A DNA stretch of 64,000 nucleotides from Bacteroidales bacterium (GTDB lineage: Bacteria > Bacteroidota > Bacteroidia > Bacteroidales > VadinHA17). The notes beneath the pieces were generated by a model. That model did no database searches. It was not told the DNA's origin and saw nothing but the letters and a program-made list of their open reading frames with translations. The stretch lies in contig JARGFQ010000015.1 in the NCBI GenBank assembly GCA_029210565.1, positions 1-64,000 on the forward strand. Direction: 5' to 3'. Below, in pieces: positions 25,146 to 32,781 of this stretch (within the stretch, counting starts at the first letter, position 1; the number at the start of each line of letters is the position of its first letter). Position numbers and translations under genes: made by a program.

Positions 25146-25190
25146 AGGGTGGTTGTCTAAAAAAGATCTTTGATCTTTGACAGCCACCCT
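25146..25190 (+). terminator. Hairpin terminator after the membrane-protein gene
   Basis: Arms AGGGTGGTTGTC (25146-25157) and GACAGCCACCCT (25179-25190) pair with one G-T position. An inner AAAGATC/GATCTTT stem is present, and the right arm is followed by ATTTTGTGACTTTTT. The GGNTGTC ends also resemble terminal sequences of small mobile elements, so a relic is possible. Confidence 0.5.
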
Positions 25191-25411
25191 ATTTTGTGAC
25201 TTTTTACAGGTGACTCCGGAATAGCATAAAGGTTTGCAACCGGTAAATGGTCGCAACGATTTCTAGAACAAATCCCAAGACTCTCTGGAGCAACTTAATC
25301 AGTCCCTCCGGATAACTTCAACTGCTGAAATTTCATGTGGGAAAGGAATAGCCCCTCTTTGACCTTACAAAATAATTGTAACAAAATCGAGGTTTCCTTT
25401 CTGTTTTGCAC

Positions 25412-25419
25412 TATATTTG
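25412..25419 (+). promoter_or_regulatory. Promoter -7 box for the AbiE pair
   Basis: TATATTTG matches TAnnTTTG and lies 23 bp before the GTG start of the antitoxin gene. TGCA triplets flank it on both sides (25407-25410 and 25421-25424). Confidence 0.5.
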
Positions 25420-25442
25420 TTGCATTATAGAAATAAAACAAG

Positions 25443-26060
25443 GTGACTTTTCTGGATTTTAGAACCCGTATGTTTCCCCTGTCCTGCTTTAACGTAAACC
25501 AGGTCTATGCATGGCAGCCGGATTTCAACAGGAACAACCTGGTGCGCTGGACAAGCCAGGGACTGCTCGTCAGGCTGAGGCAGGGGTATTATACCTTTCC
25601 TGAGTATCTGACCCAGGCCGATTACTCCTATTATTTCGCCAACCGCATCTACCGTCCCTCTTACGTAAGCCTCCATACAGCACTTGCCTCTTACGGGATG
25701 ATTCCGGAGGCTGTGACACAGATCACCAGCGTCACCTCTCTGAAAACTGCTTCTTTCTCCAATCCTGCAGGAGTTTTTACTTACCAATCCGTCAGGGAAG
25801 ACATGATGTTCGGATACCTGACAAGGAAAATGGAAGATGGCCGTTCCATATTATTTGCCACCCCTGAGAAGGCGCTGACTGACCTGCTCTATCTTTACCC
25901 TTTCTACGACAGCGCCAGGGAGATGACAGAGTTACGGCTTGATGAGTATTTCCTCCATGAAGAACTGAACAGGAATCTGCTTCTGGAATACTCATCCCGG
26001 ATTAAGAACAAGGCACTTGACAAAAGAATCAAATTGCTTCTAACCAGCTATGAGGTATGA
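25443..26060 (+). CDS. AbiEi-like antitoxin/transcriptional regulator (type IV toxin-antitoxin)
   Basis: 205 residues beginning at a GTG, with an N-terminal winged-helix region (VNQVYAWQPDFNRNNLVRW, SQGLLVRLRQGYYTFPEYL) followed by the AbiEi core (YVSLHTALASYGMIPEAV, TPEKALTDLLYLYP). In AbiE systems this protein represses the operon and counteracts the nucleotidyltransferase toxin without direct contact. Its stop overlaps the toxin start by 4 bp. This coupled order is the standard AbiE arrangement, normally an abortive phage-infection defence. Confidence 0.8.
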   Translation: MTFLDFRTRMFPLSCFNVNQVYAWQPDFNRNNLVRWTSQGLLVRLRQGYYTFPEYLTQADYSYYFANRIYRPSYVSLHTALASYGMIPEAVTQITSVTSLKTASFSNPAGVFTYQSVREDMMFGYLTRKMEDGRSILFATPEKALTDLLYLYPFYDSAREMTELRLDEYFLHEELNRNLLLEYSSRIKNKALDKRIKLLLTSYEV

Positions 26061-26848
26061 TACAAATAAATGACCTGAAAAATTACTATCCGCCTCTGGT
26101 GCGTGATAACCAGATGTTTGACAGGTACATTCTGAAGGAATACCTGCAGCTTTTAATCCTTGATTACCTGTCGGCCACCTCCTGGATAAGAAAAATTACT
26201 CTTATCGGAGGGACGTGTCTTCGACTGTTAAAAGGCATCGACAGGTTCTCCGAGGATCTCGATTTCGACTGCAAGGAATTGTCCGCGGAAGAGTTTGTAA
26301 AGATGACTGACGAAATCCTGACCCTCCTTCATCGCAACGGATTTACAGTTGAGCCCAGGGACAAAGAGAACAAAAGGCTAAAGTCGTTTCGCAGAAATAT
26401 CTATTTCCCTGAGCTGTTGTTTAATCTTGGACTGACCGGCCACCGGGAAGAGCGCTTCCTGATCAAAGTCGAGTCGCAGGATCAGAAGTTCAACTATAGT
26501 CCGTTTCTGGCCAACATCAGGGGTTCAGGCTTCTTTTTCCCTTTTCCTGTTCCGCCTGATCCAATCCTATGTGCCATGAAGATTTCTGCTATGCTTGACA
26601 GGCAGAAAGGTCGCGACTTTTATGATGCCATGTTCTTGCTCGGCCAGACAACACCGGATTATACATTTCTCTCTTCGAAACATTCAATCTCCGGTCCCGA
26701 TGAGCTTAAGGAAGCGATGGAAAAGGTAGTGAAGAGTGTGGATCTGAGAAAAAAGAGCAGGGATTTTGAGCACCTTCTGTTTAACCGGGACAATAATCTT
26801 CGAATACTCCGTGCTTCGGAATTTTTCATGGCGATATTAAACTCCTAG
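26057..26848 (+). CDS. AbiEii-like nucleotidyltransferase toxin (type IV toxin-antitoxin)
   Basis: 263 residues of the AbiEii/AbiGii family. The nucleotidyltransferase motif is intact: IGGTCLRLLKGIDRFSEDLDFD supplies the GG(T/S) loop and the DxD metal-binding aspartates. A later lysine/aspartate region (CAMKISAMLDRQKGRDFYD) is the conserved second half. Such toxins modify tRNA or bind GTP and stop growth when the antitoxin fails. Both genes look complete, so the system may be active. Confidence 0.82.
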   Translation: MIQINDLKNYYPPLVRDNQMFDRYILKEYLQLLILDYLSATSWIRKITLIGGTCLRLLKGIDRFSEDLDFDCKELSAEEFVKMTDEILTLLHRNGFTVEPRDKENKRLKSFRRNIYFPELLFNLGLTGHREERFLIKVESQDQKFNYSPFLANIRGSGFFFPFPVPPDPILCAMKISAMLDRQKGRDFYDAMFLLGQTTPDYTFLSSKHSISGPDELKEAMEKVVKSVDLRKKSRDFEHLLFNRDNNLRILRASEFFMAILNS

Positions 26849-26886
26849 GTCGCAGCCCTGTTATATTTGAAGGATGTAACAATTTA

Positions 26887-26894
26887 TATCTTTG
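26887..26894 (+). promoter_or_regulatory. Promoter -7 box for ubiX, very near the start
   Basis: TATCTTTG followed by CA matches the consensus. It ends only 9 bp before the ATG at 26904 and 15 bp before that at 26910, so the message would have almost no leader. Confidence 0.55.
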
Positions 26895-26903
26895 CATTTC
26901 CAA

Positions 26904-27542
26904 ATGGTTATGAGTGGTAGAAAAATAGTAGTTGCCGTCACCGGGGCCAGCGGGGCGGTGTATGCCCTGAAGCTGCTGGAGCGATTGCGCGGGCTGCCGG
27001 AACAGCTTACCGGGCAGAAGGTACAAAAGCACGGGCAGGCGGAACCGCCACACGGGCTGCAGGAGCCGCCGGCGGAGGTGGCCGTCATATTTACCGGCAA
27101 CGCTGAGGAGATAATTCTTTACGAGACAGGCGCCGGTTATACGACGTCAGGCACCGAGAAGCTTTATGACAACAAAGACTTCAACGCGCCTTTTGCCTCA
27201 GGCTCCTCAAGTTTCGACACGATGATCATCTGTCCTGCCTCCATGGGAATGGTGGGCCGCATAGCACACGGCGTCTCGGACGACCTCATCACACGGGCGG
27301 CCGACGTGATCCTGAAGGAACGCCGTCGACTGATACTCGTCCCCCGCGAGACACCCTACAGCCTCATCCACATCACCAACATGAAGCTGCTGACCGAGGC
27401 CGGCGCCGTCATTTGTCCCGCCACACCGTCGTTCTACAGTCGGCCGCAGACAATTGATCAACTGGTGATGACGGTGATCGACAGGGTGCTTACCCTTGCA
27501 GGATTCACTGTTGACACTTTCAGGTGGAACGAAGAGGGGTAG
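26904..27542 (+). CDS. ubiX: Flavin prenyltransferase (UbiX/Pad1 family)
   Basis: Makes prenylated FMN, the cofactor of UbiD-type decarboxylases, from FMN and dimethylallyl phosphate. The N-terminal IVVAVTGASGAVYALKLLE is the family signature, and CPASMGMVGRIAHGVSDDLI and LVPRETPYSLIHITNM are the central and C-terminal signatures. I chose ATG 26904 (26910 is equally possible) because an earlier TTG lies inside the promoter box. A stretch of about 28 polar residues (LPEQLTGQKVQKHG onward) interrupts the fold after the first helix, where relatives have a short loop. No ubiD partner is seen in the window. Confidence 0.9.
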   Translation: MVMSGRKIVVAVTGASGAVYALKLLERLRGLPEQLTGQKVQKHGQAEPPHGLQEPPAEVAVIFTGNAEEIILYETGAGYTTSGTEKLYDNKDFNAPFASGSSSFDTMIICPASMGMVGRIAHGVSDDLITRAADVILKERRRLILVPRETPYSLIHITNMKLLTEAGAVICPATPSFYSRPQTIDQLVMTVIDRVLTLAGFTVDTFRWNEEG

Positions 27543-27615
27543 TCATATTGATCACGCTCATTGCTTTTGATCAAAAGGGATATCACGAGGAGTCGGCCAG
27601 AAGGAAAAGTCTATC

Positions 27616-27727
27616 CATTAACTCACCCGGATGGTACAAAAAGCAACTATCAAAATTGACGCACCCGGGTGGTACAGATAGTATCAATTAAATTGACGCA
27701 CTCAAGTGGAACCGATAGTATCAATTA
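27616..27727. repeat. Three tandem copies of a 37-bp repeat
   Basis: Units at 27616-27653, 27654-27690 and 27691-27727 share the pattern AATTGACGCACCCGGGTGG then TAGTATCAATT. Units 2 and 3 differ at 5 of 37 positions; unit 1 is more diverged. Each unit has inverted ends (AATTGA/TCAATT), and units 1 and 2 have a CACCCGG core. No spacers lie between them. They fill most of the gap between ubiX and the next gene. Confidence 0.75.
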
Positions 27728-27758
27728 AAGGGTTAAGCATAAACAATCTTAGAGCCTA

Positions 27759-28196
27759 ATGACAGAAGCAGAACTCCACAAAAGAATAAAGTCGCTGTTC
27801 CGGCGTCATCACGTGCTGAGCATAGCCACCGTCAGCAAGCGCGGACCCTGGTGCGCATCGTGCTTCTATGCATGGGACGAGGAGAATAACACCCTGGTCG
27901 TTACCACCGACCCCGACACACGGCATGGTGCGGAGTTCCGCAGCAACCCGACAGTTGCCGGCACCATCGCCCTTGAGACAAAGCGCGTGGGTCGCATCCG
28001 CGGGGCGCAGTTCACAGGCACCGTCAGCGAACCGGAAGGCGACGAGCTGAAGCACGCCCGCCGCATCTACCTCAGGCGCTTCCCCTATGCCGCCCTTACA
28101 GACCTCCACCTGTGGGTCATTCACCTCAACCATATCAAGCTGACGGACAACCGACTGGGATTCGGGAAAAAGATTATTTGGCAAAAAAACAGTTAA
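27759..28196 (+). CDS. Pyridoxamine-5'-phosphate-oxidase-like flavin-binding protein (YhbP/UPF0306 type)
   Basis: 145 residues with the split-barrel flavin-binding fold: VLSIATVSKRGPWCASCFYAW, then NNTLVVTTDPDTRHGAEF and VGRIRGAQFTGTV. It matches the short UPF0306 group, whose function is unknown. It is probably monocistronic, with the 37-bp repeats directly upstream. Confidence 0.75.
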   Translation: MTEAELHKRIKSLFRRHHVLSIATVSKRGPWCASCFYAWDEENNTLVVTTDPDTRHGAEFRSNPTVAGTIALETKRVGRIRGAQFTGTVSEPEGDELKHARRIYLRRFPYAALTDLHLWVIHLNHIKLTDNRLGFGKKIIWQKNS

Positions 28197-29390
28197 TCAG
28201 TATAAAAAACCAAACAACCATAGAGGAATCCTGTTTCCGGTCCCATATTCTATTCCATCTGCCGCCACAAAGCTATTTCCGATTCCTTTAATCTGGTCAA
28301 ATCCTTTCGATTTGCCCCCTGTTTCAAAGACAAATCGTCCGTCAACCAAAAAATCACCCTCCTCAGCGTACTCAACAACATGACTTTCACTAAGCTGATT
28401 AACAAAAAAGGTCTCCCGGAGGTTTCCGGTGTTAATTCCGACCGGGGACAGGGCATGCATAAGGTTGGTATTTTCTAGATATATCTTGTCAGGCTTTTGT
28501 AACCTGGTTATCCCTTTTGCATTCTTGTACAGGTTCTTTTCCAGATGTGCTTCCTCCAGATACCCAAGGTAAGAAATGACCGTGTTGCGGGTAAGGCCTG
28601 ATCTTTCGCTCAGCTTGACAATATTTGGTATGAATGGTGCCGACTCGGCAAGGATTTTGAGCAGAAGTTTCAGTTTTGGGACATTCTCTATCTCGACCTT
28701 TCTCAAAAGAGGCAACTCTGTTTCAAGAATCAGATTTATGATCTCTTCCAACTTGTGAAAATACAGTTCGGGGACCTCAAGAAAGAATGGATAATAGCCC
28801 GATTTAAGGTAGGCACTGAAATACTTCATAGGTTTAACCTTCTTCAATATCTCCAGTGCCCGGTCCAGGTGACTGGAAATGATATCTTCAAGACTGACAG
28901 CCGGAAGTTCCAGGCCGAGGGTGAGATTCAAATACTCCCTGAATGAAAGTCCCCGCATATCATAAACAATAGCTCTGCGACTAAGGTCAACCCTGGATTT
29001 CCGGATTTCAAGAAGTGATGAACCCGTGAAGACAATCTTCAACCCGGGATAACCATCATAAATATTCTTCAGCTCCTGCGACCAACCATTATATTTATGC
29101 ACCTCATCCAGAAAAAGGTAATGCCCTCCCTGTTTTACAAATCTGTCTGTCAGGTCAGTAAGTCTGTTCTCTGTAAACCAGATATTGTCAAGGCTTGCAT
29201 ATAGTGAAGAGCCATCGCGGGGGAAGTTCCTCTTCATATACTGCAGTAGCAGTGTTGTCTTACCTACACCACGTGCGCCTCTTATTCCAATCATTCTGGC
29301 CTTCCAGTTTATGGAGCCTGCATAACCCCTGAAGAAGTCCAGAGAGATGTTGTCAAGCAATCTGTAGTATCTTTCAAATAGTTGATCCAT
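28197..29390 (-). CDS. AAA ATPase with DUF4143 C-terminal domain
   Basis: 397 residues. Walker A is GARGVGKTT (38-46) and Walker B YLFLDEVH (91-98), followed by the sensor stretch LKIVFTGSSLLEI. A helix-turn-helix-like segment lies in the middle (LSERSGLTRNTVISYLGYLE). The C-terminus has the DUF4143 nuclease-like pattern (DFLVDGRFVFETGGKSKGFD). The family is common and scattered in Bacteroidota, often one gene alone, with no proven function. Its stop directly abuts the stop of the converging gene. A tandem palindrome pair covers the promoter. Confidence 0.82.
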   Translation of the reverse strand: MDQLFERYYRLLDNISLDFFRGYAGSINWKARMIGIRGARGVGKTTLLLQYMKRNFPRDGSSLYASLDNIWFTENRLTDLTDRFVKQGGHYLFLDEVHKYNGWSQELKNIYDGYPGLKIVFTGSSLLEIRKSRVDLSRRAIVYDMRGLSFREYLNLTLGLELPAVSLEDIISSHLDRALEILKKVKPMKYFSAYLKSGYYPFFLEVPELYFHKLEEIINLILETELPLLRKVEIENVPKLKLLLKILAESAPFIPNIVKLSERSGLTRNTVISYLGYLEEAHLEKNLYKNAKGITRLQKPDKIYLENTNLMHALSPVGINTGNLRETFFVNQLSESHVVEYAEEGDFLVDGRFVFETGGKSKGFDQIKGIGNSFVAADGIEYGTGNRIPLWLFGFLY

Positions 29391-29446
29391 ATTTGCTTTT
29401 TCTATAAAGCAAATATAATCATTTATTGCTTTCTTTATTAAGCATT
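29391..29446. promoter_or_regulatory. Tandem palindromes over the DUF4143 ATPase promoter
   Basis: Dyad one (29391-29414) has arms ATTTGCTTT/AAAGCAAAT and touches the start codon. Dyad two (29425-29446) has arms ATTGCTT/AAGCATT. Centres are 33 bp apart, about three helical turns. The minus-strand -7 box TATATTTG (29410-29417) overlaps the edge of dyad one. A repressor bound here would block transcription. Confidence 0.65.
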
Positions 29447-29695
29447 ATGTTATAATTTCTAACCTCTGCTCTGTATTCCAATATTTAATATCATTTATGT
29501 GAATTAATTCACATAAATCACATTAATTGTGTGAAATATGAGAATAGCCAGACATATTTTACCTATCTGATGGAATGGAAAGACAAATCTCCCCGACAAT
29601 CTTGTATTCTGCTGAGCATATGACAGGTTAACAAGCCATCAGTGGTCAGCATAAAGTGTCGGCATCGGACCCGGCTGCCTGATCTCTATTTTTAA

Positions 29696-29703
29696 TACCT
29701 TTA
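29696..29703 (+). promoter_or_regulatory. Likely promoter -7 box for dnaG
   Basis: TACCTTTA matches seven of eight consensus positions and ends 7 bp before the dnaG ATG, implying an almost leaderless message. Confidence 0.45.
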
Positions 29704-29710
29704 CTGACCC

Positions 29711-31651
29711 ATGATCGACCACTCAACCATAGAGCGAATCTTCGACGCCACGCAGATAACAGACGTGGTGTCCGAGTTCGTCTCGCTCAAGCGCCGGGGG
29801 GTCAATATGCTGGGTCTCTGTCCGTTCCATAACGAGAAGACCCCCTCCTTCACCGTCTCGCCCGCCAAGGGCATCTTCAAGTGCTTCGGCTGCGGCAAGG
29901 GCGGCAACGCCGTCAACTTCATCATGGAGCACGAGCACCTGTCATACCCCGAGGCGCTGCGCTGGCTGGCGAAGAAATATCACATAGAGATTGAGGAGAA
30001 GGAGGTCACGCCCGAGGAGATCGCCAAACAGAACGAGCGCGAGAGCATGCTGGTCGTCACCCAGTACGCCGCCCGCCTCTTCACCGAGACTCTCTTCCAC
30101 GGCCATGAGGGCATGGCACTGGGGCTATCCTACTTCCGCGAGCGCGGCTTCGGCGACGCCATCCTGAAGAAATTCGAGGTGGGCTACTGCAACGAGAAGC
30201 GTGACGACTTTACCCAGAAGGCCATCGCCGCAGGCTACAAGAGCGAGTTCCTCGTCATGAGCGGACTCACCATCGACAGGGAGGGTTATCTCTTCGACCG
30301 TTTCGCGGGACGCATCATGTTCCCGATCCACTCGCTCTCGGGGCAGGTGCTGGGCTTCGGAGGACGCATCATCAAGAAAGACCCGAAGGCGGCCAAATAC
30401 GTCAACACGCCGGAGACAGAGATATACCACAAGAGCCGCATCGTCTACGGCATCTTCCAGGCGCGCCAGGCCATCAGTCGCGAGGACCGCTGTTACCTGG
30501 TGGAGGGCTACACCGATGTGCTCTCCATGCACGAGTCGGGCGTGGAGAACGTCGTAGCCTCCTCAGGCACCGCCCTGACACAGGAGCAGATACGCCTCAT
30601 CAAGCGCTTCACTCCCAACATAACCATGCTTTACGACGGCGACCCGGCAGGCGTCAAGGCCTCACTGCGCGGCACCGACATGGTGCTGGAGGAGGGCATG
30701 AACGTCCGCATCGTCATGCTGCCCGAGGGCGAGGACCCCGACTCATACTCCAAAAAACTGTCCGACGAGGAGTTCAAGACCTTCCTGAAGGAGAACGAGA
30801 CCGACTTCATACGTTTCAAGACCAGGCTGCTGCTCGACGAGGCGCAGAACGATCCCGTCCGCCGTGCCAACCTGGTGCGCGAGGTGGTTCGCTCCATCGC
30901 CGTCATCCCCGACCAGATCGCCCGCACCATCTACGTCAAGGAGAGCAGCAGGCTGCTGGGCATGCCCGAGGAGGTGGTGCTCGACGAGGTGCTGAAGCTG
31001 CGCAAGCAGCAGTCGTTCCGCGACCGCAACGCCTGGCCGGTGCAGGATGCCGTGGTGGCACCGCAGTCCACAGTGCAGAAGCAGAAGATCAAAGAGGCGA
31101 CATCACACTACTCTGAGAAGGAGCTGCTGCGCCTCCTGATACGCTACGGCTCCGAGGTGCTGGCACGCGAGACCGACCAGGAGACGGACGCAGAGACCGT
31201 CACCACTGTGGCCGACTATATCATCTCGCAGATAACGGAGGATGAGCTGGCGTTTGAGGATCCGCTCTTCTCAACCATCTACTCAGAGATAACCTTCCTC
31301 GTCACCCAGGGGCTCGTCGCCAGTGAACGCCACTTCGTCCAGCATGCAGATCCCGTCATCAGCTCAGCAGTCGTTGACATGCTCACCGAACAGTACTCCC
31401 TGAGCAACATCTGGAGATCGCGCGGCGCATTCGTCGAGACGGAGGAGATGAAGGTCAAAGAGATCGTCCTCGACTCGGTACTCAAGTTCAAGGGCGACAA
31501 GATCAAGATGATGCAGAAGGAGATACGCAAAGCGATGGCCGAGGCGGCAGGTGACGACGAGAAGATCTCAGAGCTGCAGGCGCGCTACAAGGCGATGACC
31601 TCGCTGCAGAAGAAAATTTCTGCTGGGCTGGGCGGCCGCATAGTCCTGTGA
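29711..31651 (+). CDS. dnaG: DNA primase
   Basis: Makes RNA primers for replication at the DnaB helicase. 646 residues. The CHC2 zinc finger is complete (Cys37, His40, Cys58, Cys61: CPFH and CFGCG). The TOPRIM catalytic core follows, with YLVEGYTDVLSMHESG and TMLYDGDPAGVKASLRG supplying the acidic residues. The C-terminal third (from about residue 440) is the helical helicase-binding region. It stands apart from the usual rpsU/rpoD neighbours. Confidence 0.96.
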   Translation: MIDHSTIERIFDATQITDVVSEFVSLKRRGVNMLGLCPFHNEKTPSFTVSPAKGIFKCFGCGKGGNAVNFIMEHEHLSYPEALRWLAKKYHIEIEEKEVTPEEIAKQNERESMLVVTQYAARLFTETLFHGHEGMALGLSYFRERGFGDAILKKFEVGYCNEKRDDFTQKAIAAGYKSEFLVMSGLTIDREGYLFDRFAGRIMFPIHSLSGQVLGFGGRIIKKDPKAAKYVNTPETEIYHKSRIVYGIFQARQAISREDRCYLVEGYTDVLSMHESGVENVVASSGTALTQEQIRLIKRFTPNITMLYDGDPAGVKASLRGTDMVLEEGMNVRIVMLPEGEDPDSYSKKLSDEEFKTFLKENETDFIRFKTRLLLDEAQNDPVRRANLVREVVRSIAVIPDQIARTIYVKESSRLLGMPEEVVLDEVLKLRKQQSFRDRNAWPVQDAVVAPQSTVQKQKIKEATSHYSEKELLRLLIRYGSEVLARETDQETDAETVTTVADYIISQITEDELAFEDPLFSTIYSEITFLVTQGLVASERHFVQHADPVISSAVVDMLTEQYSLSNIWRSRGAFVETEEMKVKEIVLDSVLKFKGDKIKMMQKEIRKAMAEAAGDDEKISELQARYKAMTSLQKKISAGLGGRIVL

Positions 31652-31857
31652 TTTAACACCCGACAGTTTCTCTGCCTGTGACAGCAGCAAAAAGATTTTC
31701 AGGGCCCGGCAGCTTCTTCATCCTGTGACAGCAACACCCCGCCCCAACATCGTACTGAATTCGCCGGAAAAATTTCTTCCTGACCCTTCAGCCACCCTGT
31801 CCAGTAACAGAAAACCAAACAACATTTTTCTTAACTTGGGGAAAATTTTCCGGAACC

Positions 31858-32760
31858 ATGAGACGACTGCTTCCTGCCCTCCTTATGCTCTCTGTGATGA
31901 CCCTAACTATCACAGCATGCAGAAAGTCAGAGAAGGGCTCCGGCATCCCGGTTCCGATTTTCTCGACATACCATCCCGAGACCCCAAAAGATGCCGAAAA
32001 ACTCAGGGAGATCTATTACGGCCTGCTGACGCCCGTGGAGATGACCAATATCTTCGAGCGGCTGGGTATCCCCTTCAGTGACACCATCGTCCTGGCCCCC
32101 GAAAACCGCGATCTCTACATGAGCAGTTACAAGGCCGCCATGAACCTGGGCGTATACGGCGTCGACATGGGTTATATGAAGCTCTTCGGCGTCAACCGCC
32201 AGACAATCAGCTATTTCAGCACAATTAAATCGCTCAGCGAAAGACTCAACATGCCTGACAACTTCCTTGCAGATGCCATTGGAAGTCTGAATGCCGATAT
32301 AAGCAATGCCGACTCACTCACCACGCTGATGAACAACGCCTATGCGAAGATTGACGCGCACCTGCGCGGCGAGGGCAGCGAAGGCACCCTCGGGCTGATG
32401 CTCATGGGAGGATGGATAGAGGCGATGTACCTCGCAACACAGCTGGCCTATGACCCGGCAAACCCTGATCCTGAGGTGGTTGGTAAGATAGCCGAACAGA
32501 AATACTCGCTCTCCTCACTGCTCAGCTTCATGAAAAACTATTATGACGTCCCCATGGTTGTCTTCTATACCAAGAAACTGAAGTACCTCAATCGCTGGTT
32601 TGATACATTTGACATATACTATCAGAAGGGGGATGTCGCCGTTGACACACTGCGGCAGGTGATCACCACATCGGGAACAGAGATGAATGTGGCTGTGGGC
32701 ACCCTGAATGAGATACGCGATTACGTGGCCAGGCTGAGGGCCGAGGTCACTGCTGTCTGA
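31858..32760 (+). CDS. Lipoprotein of unknown function upstream of the alpha-2-macroglobulin gene
   Basis: 300 residues. The signal MRRLLPALLMLSVMTLTITAC gives a lipidated cysteine near residue 21. The mature part is largely helical (NFLADAIGSLNADISNADSL, MNNAYAKIDAHLRGEGSEG). I do not recognise a named family. It ends 21 bp before the alpha-2-macroglobulin gene in the same direction, so the two are likely one transcript and may act together in the envelope. Confidence 0.65.
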   Translation: MRRLLPALLMLSVMTLTITACRKSEKGSGIPVPIFSTYHPETPKDAEKLREIYYGLLTPVEMTNIFERLGIPFSDTIVLAPENRDLYMSSYKAAMNLGVYGVDMGYMKLFGVNRQTISYFSTIKSLSERLNMPDNFLADAIGSLNADISNADSLTTLMNNAYAKIDAHLRGEGSEGTLGLMLMGGWIEAMYLATQLAYDPANPDPEVVGKIAEQKYSLSSLLSFMKNYYDVPMVVFYTKKLKYLNRWFDTFDIYYQKGDVAVDTLRQVITTSGTEMNVAVGTLNEIRDYVARLRAEVTAV

Positions 32761-32781
32761 ACAAACTGAAAAACCTATATC

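Larger units (their letters stand above)
25120..25442. other. 323-bp gap with a strong hairpin and the AbiE promoter
   Basis: A hairpin (25146-25190) lies near the left end and the -7 box TATATTTG (25412-25419) near the right end. The 220 bp between show no ORF, repeat or structure that I can support. Confidence 0.5.
29391..29710. other. 320-bp ATPase-dnaG gap
   Basis: Besides the operator pair at 29391-29446 it contains a perfect 26-bp palindrome at 29493-29518, followed by a related dyad ending near 29534 (TCACA, 6-bp spacer, GTGTGA). The dnaG promoter TACCTTTA is at 29696-29703. The 160 bp between show no gene. Confidence 0.55.

Noticed and set aside
25120..25442. Insertion-sequence remnant
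   Set aside because: The hairpin ends resemble mobile-element termini, but no transposase fragment, second end or target duplication is seen, so it is listed as a terminator.
27616..27727. Small CRISPR array
   Set aside because: The 37-bp units are directly adjacent with no spacers and are themselves diverged; no cas genes are present.
21382..29390. The two AAA ATPases plus the AbiE pair as one defence island
   Set aside because: Housekeeping genes (ribE, ubiX) separate them, strands differ, and there is no integrase or other defence gene. Only the AbiE pair is a recognisable system.
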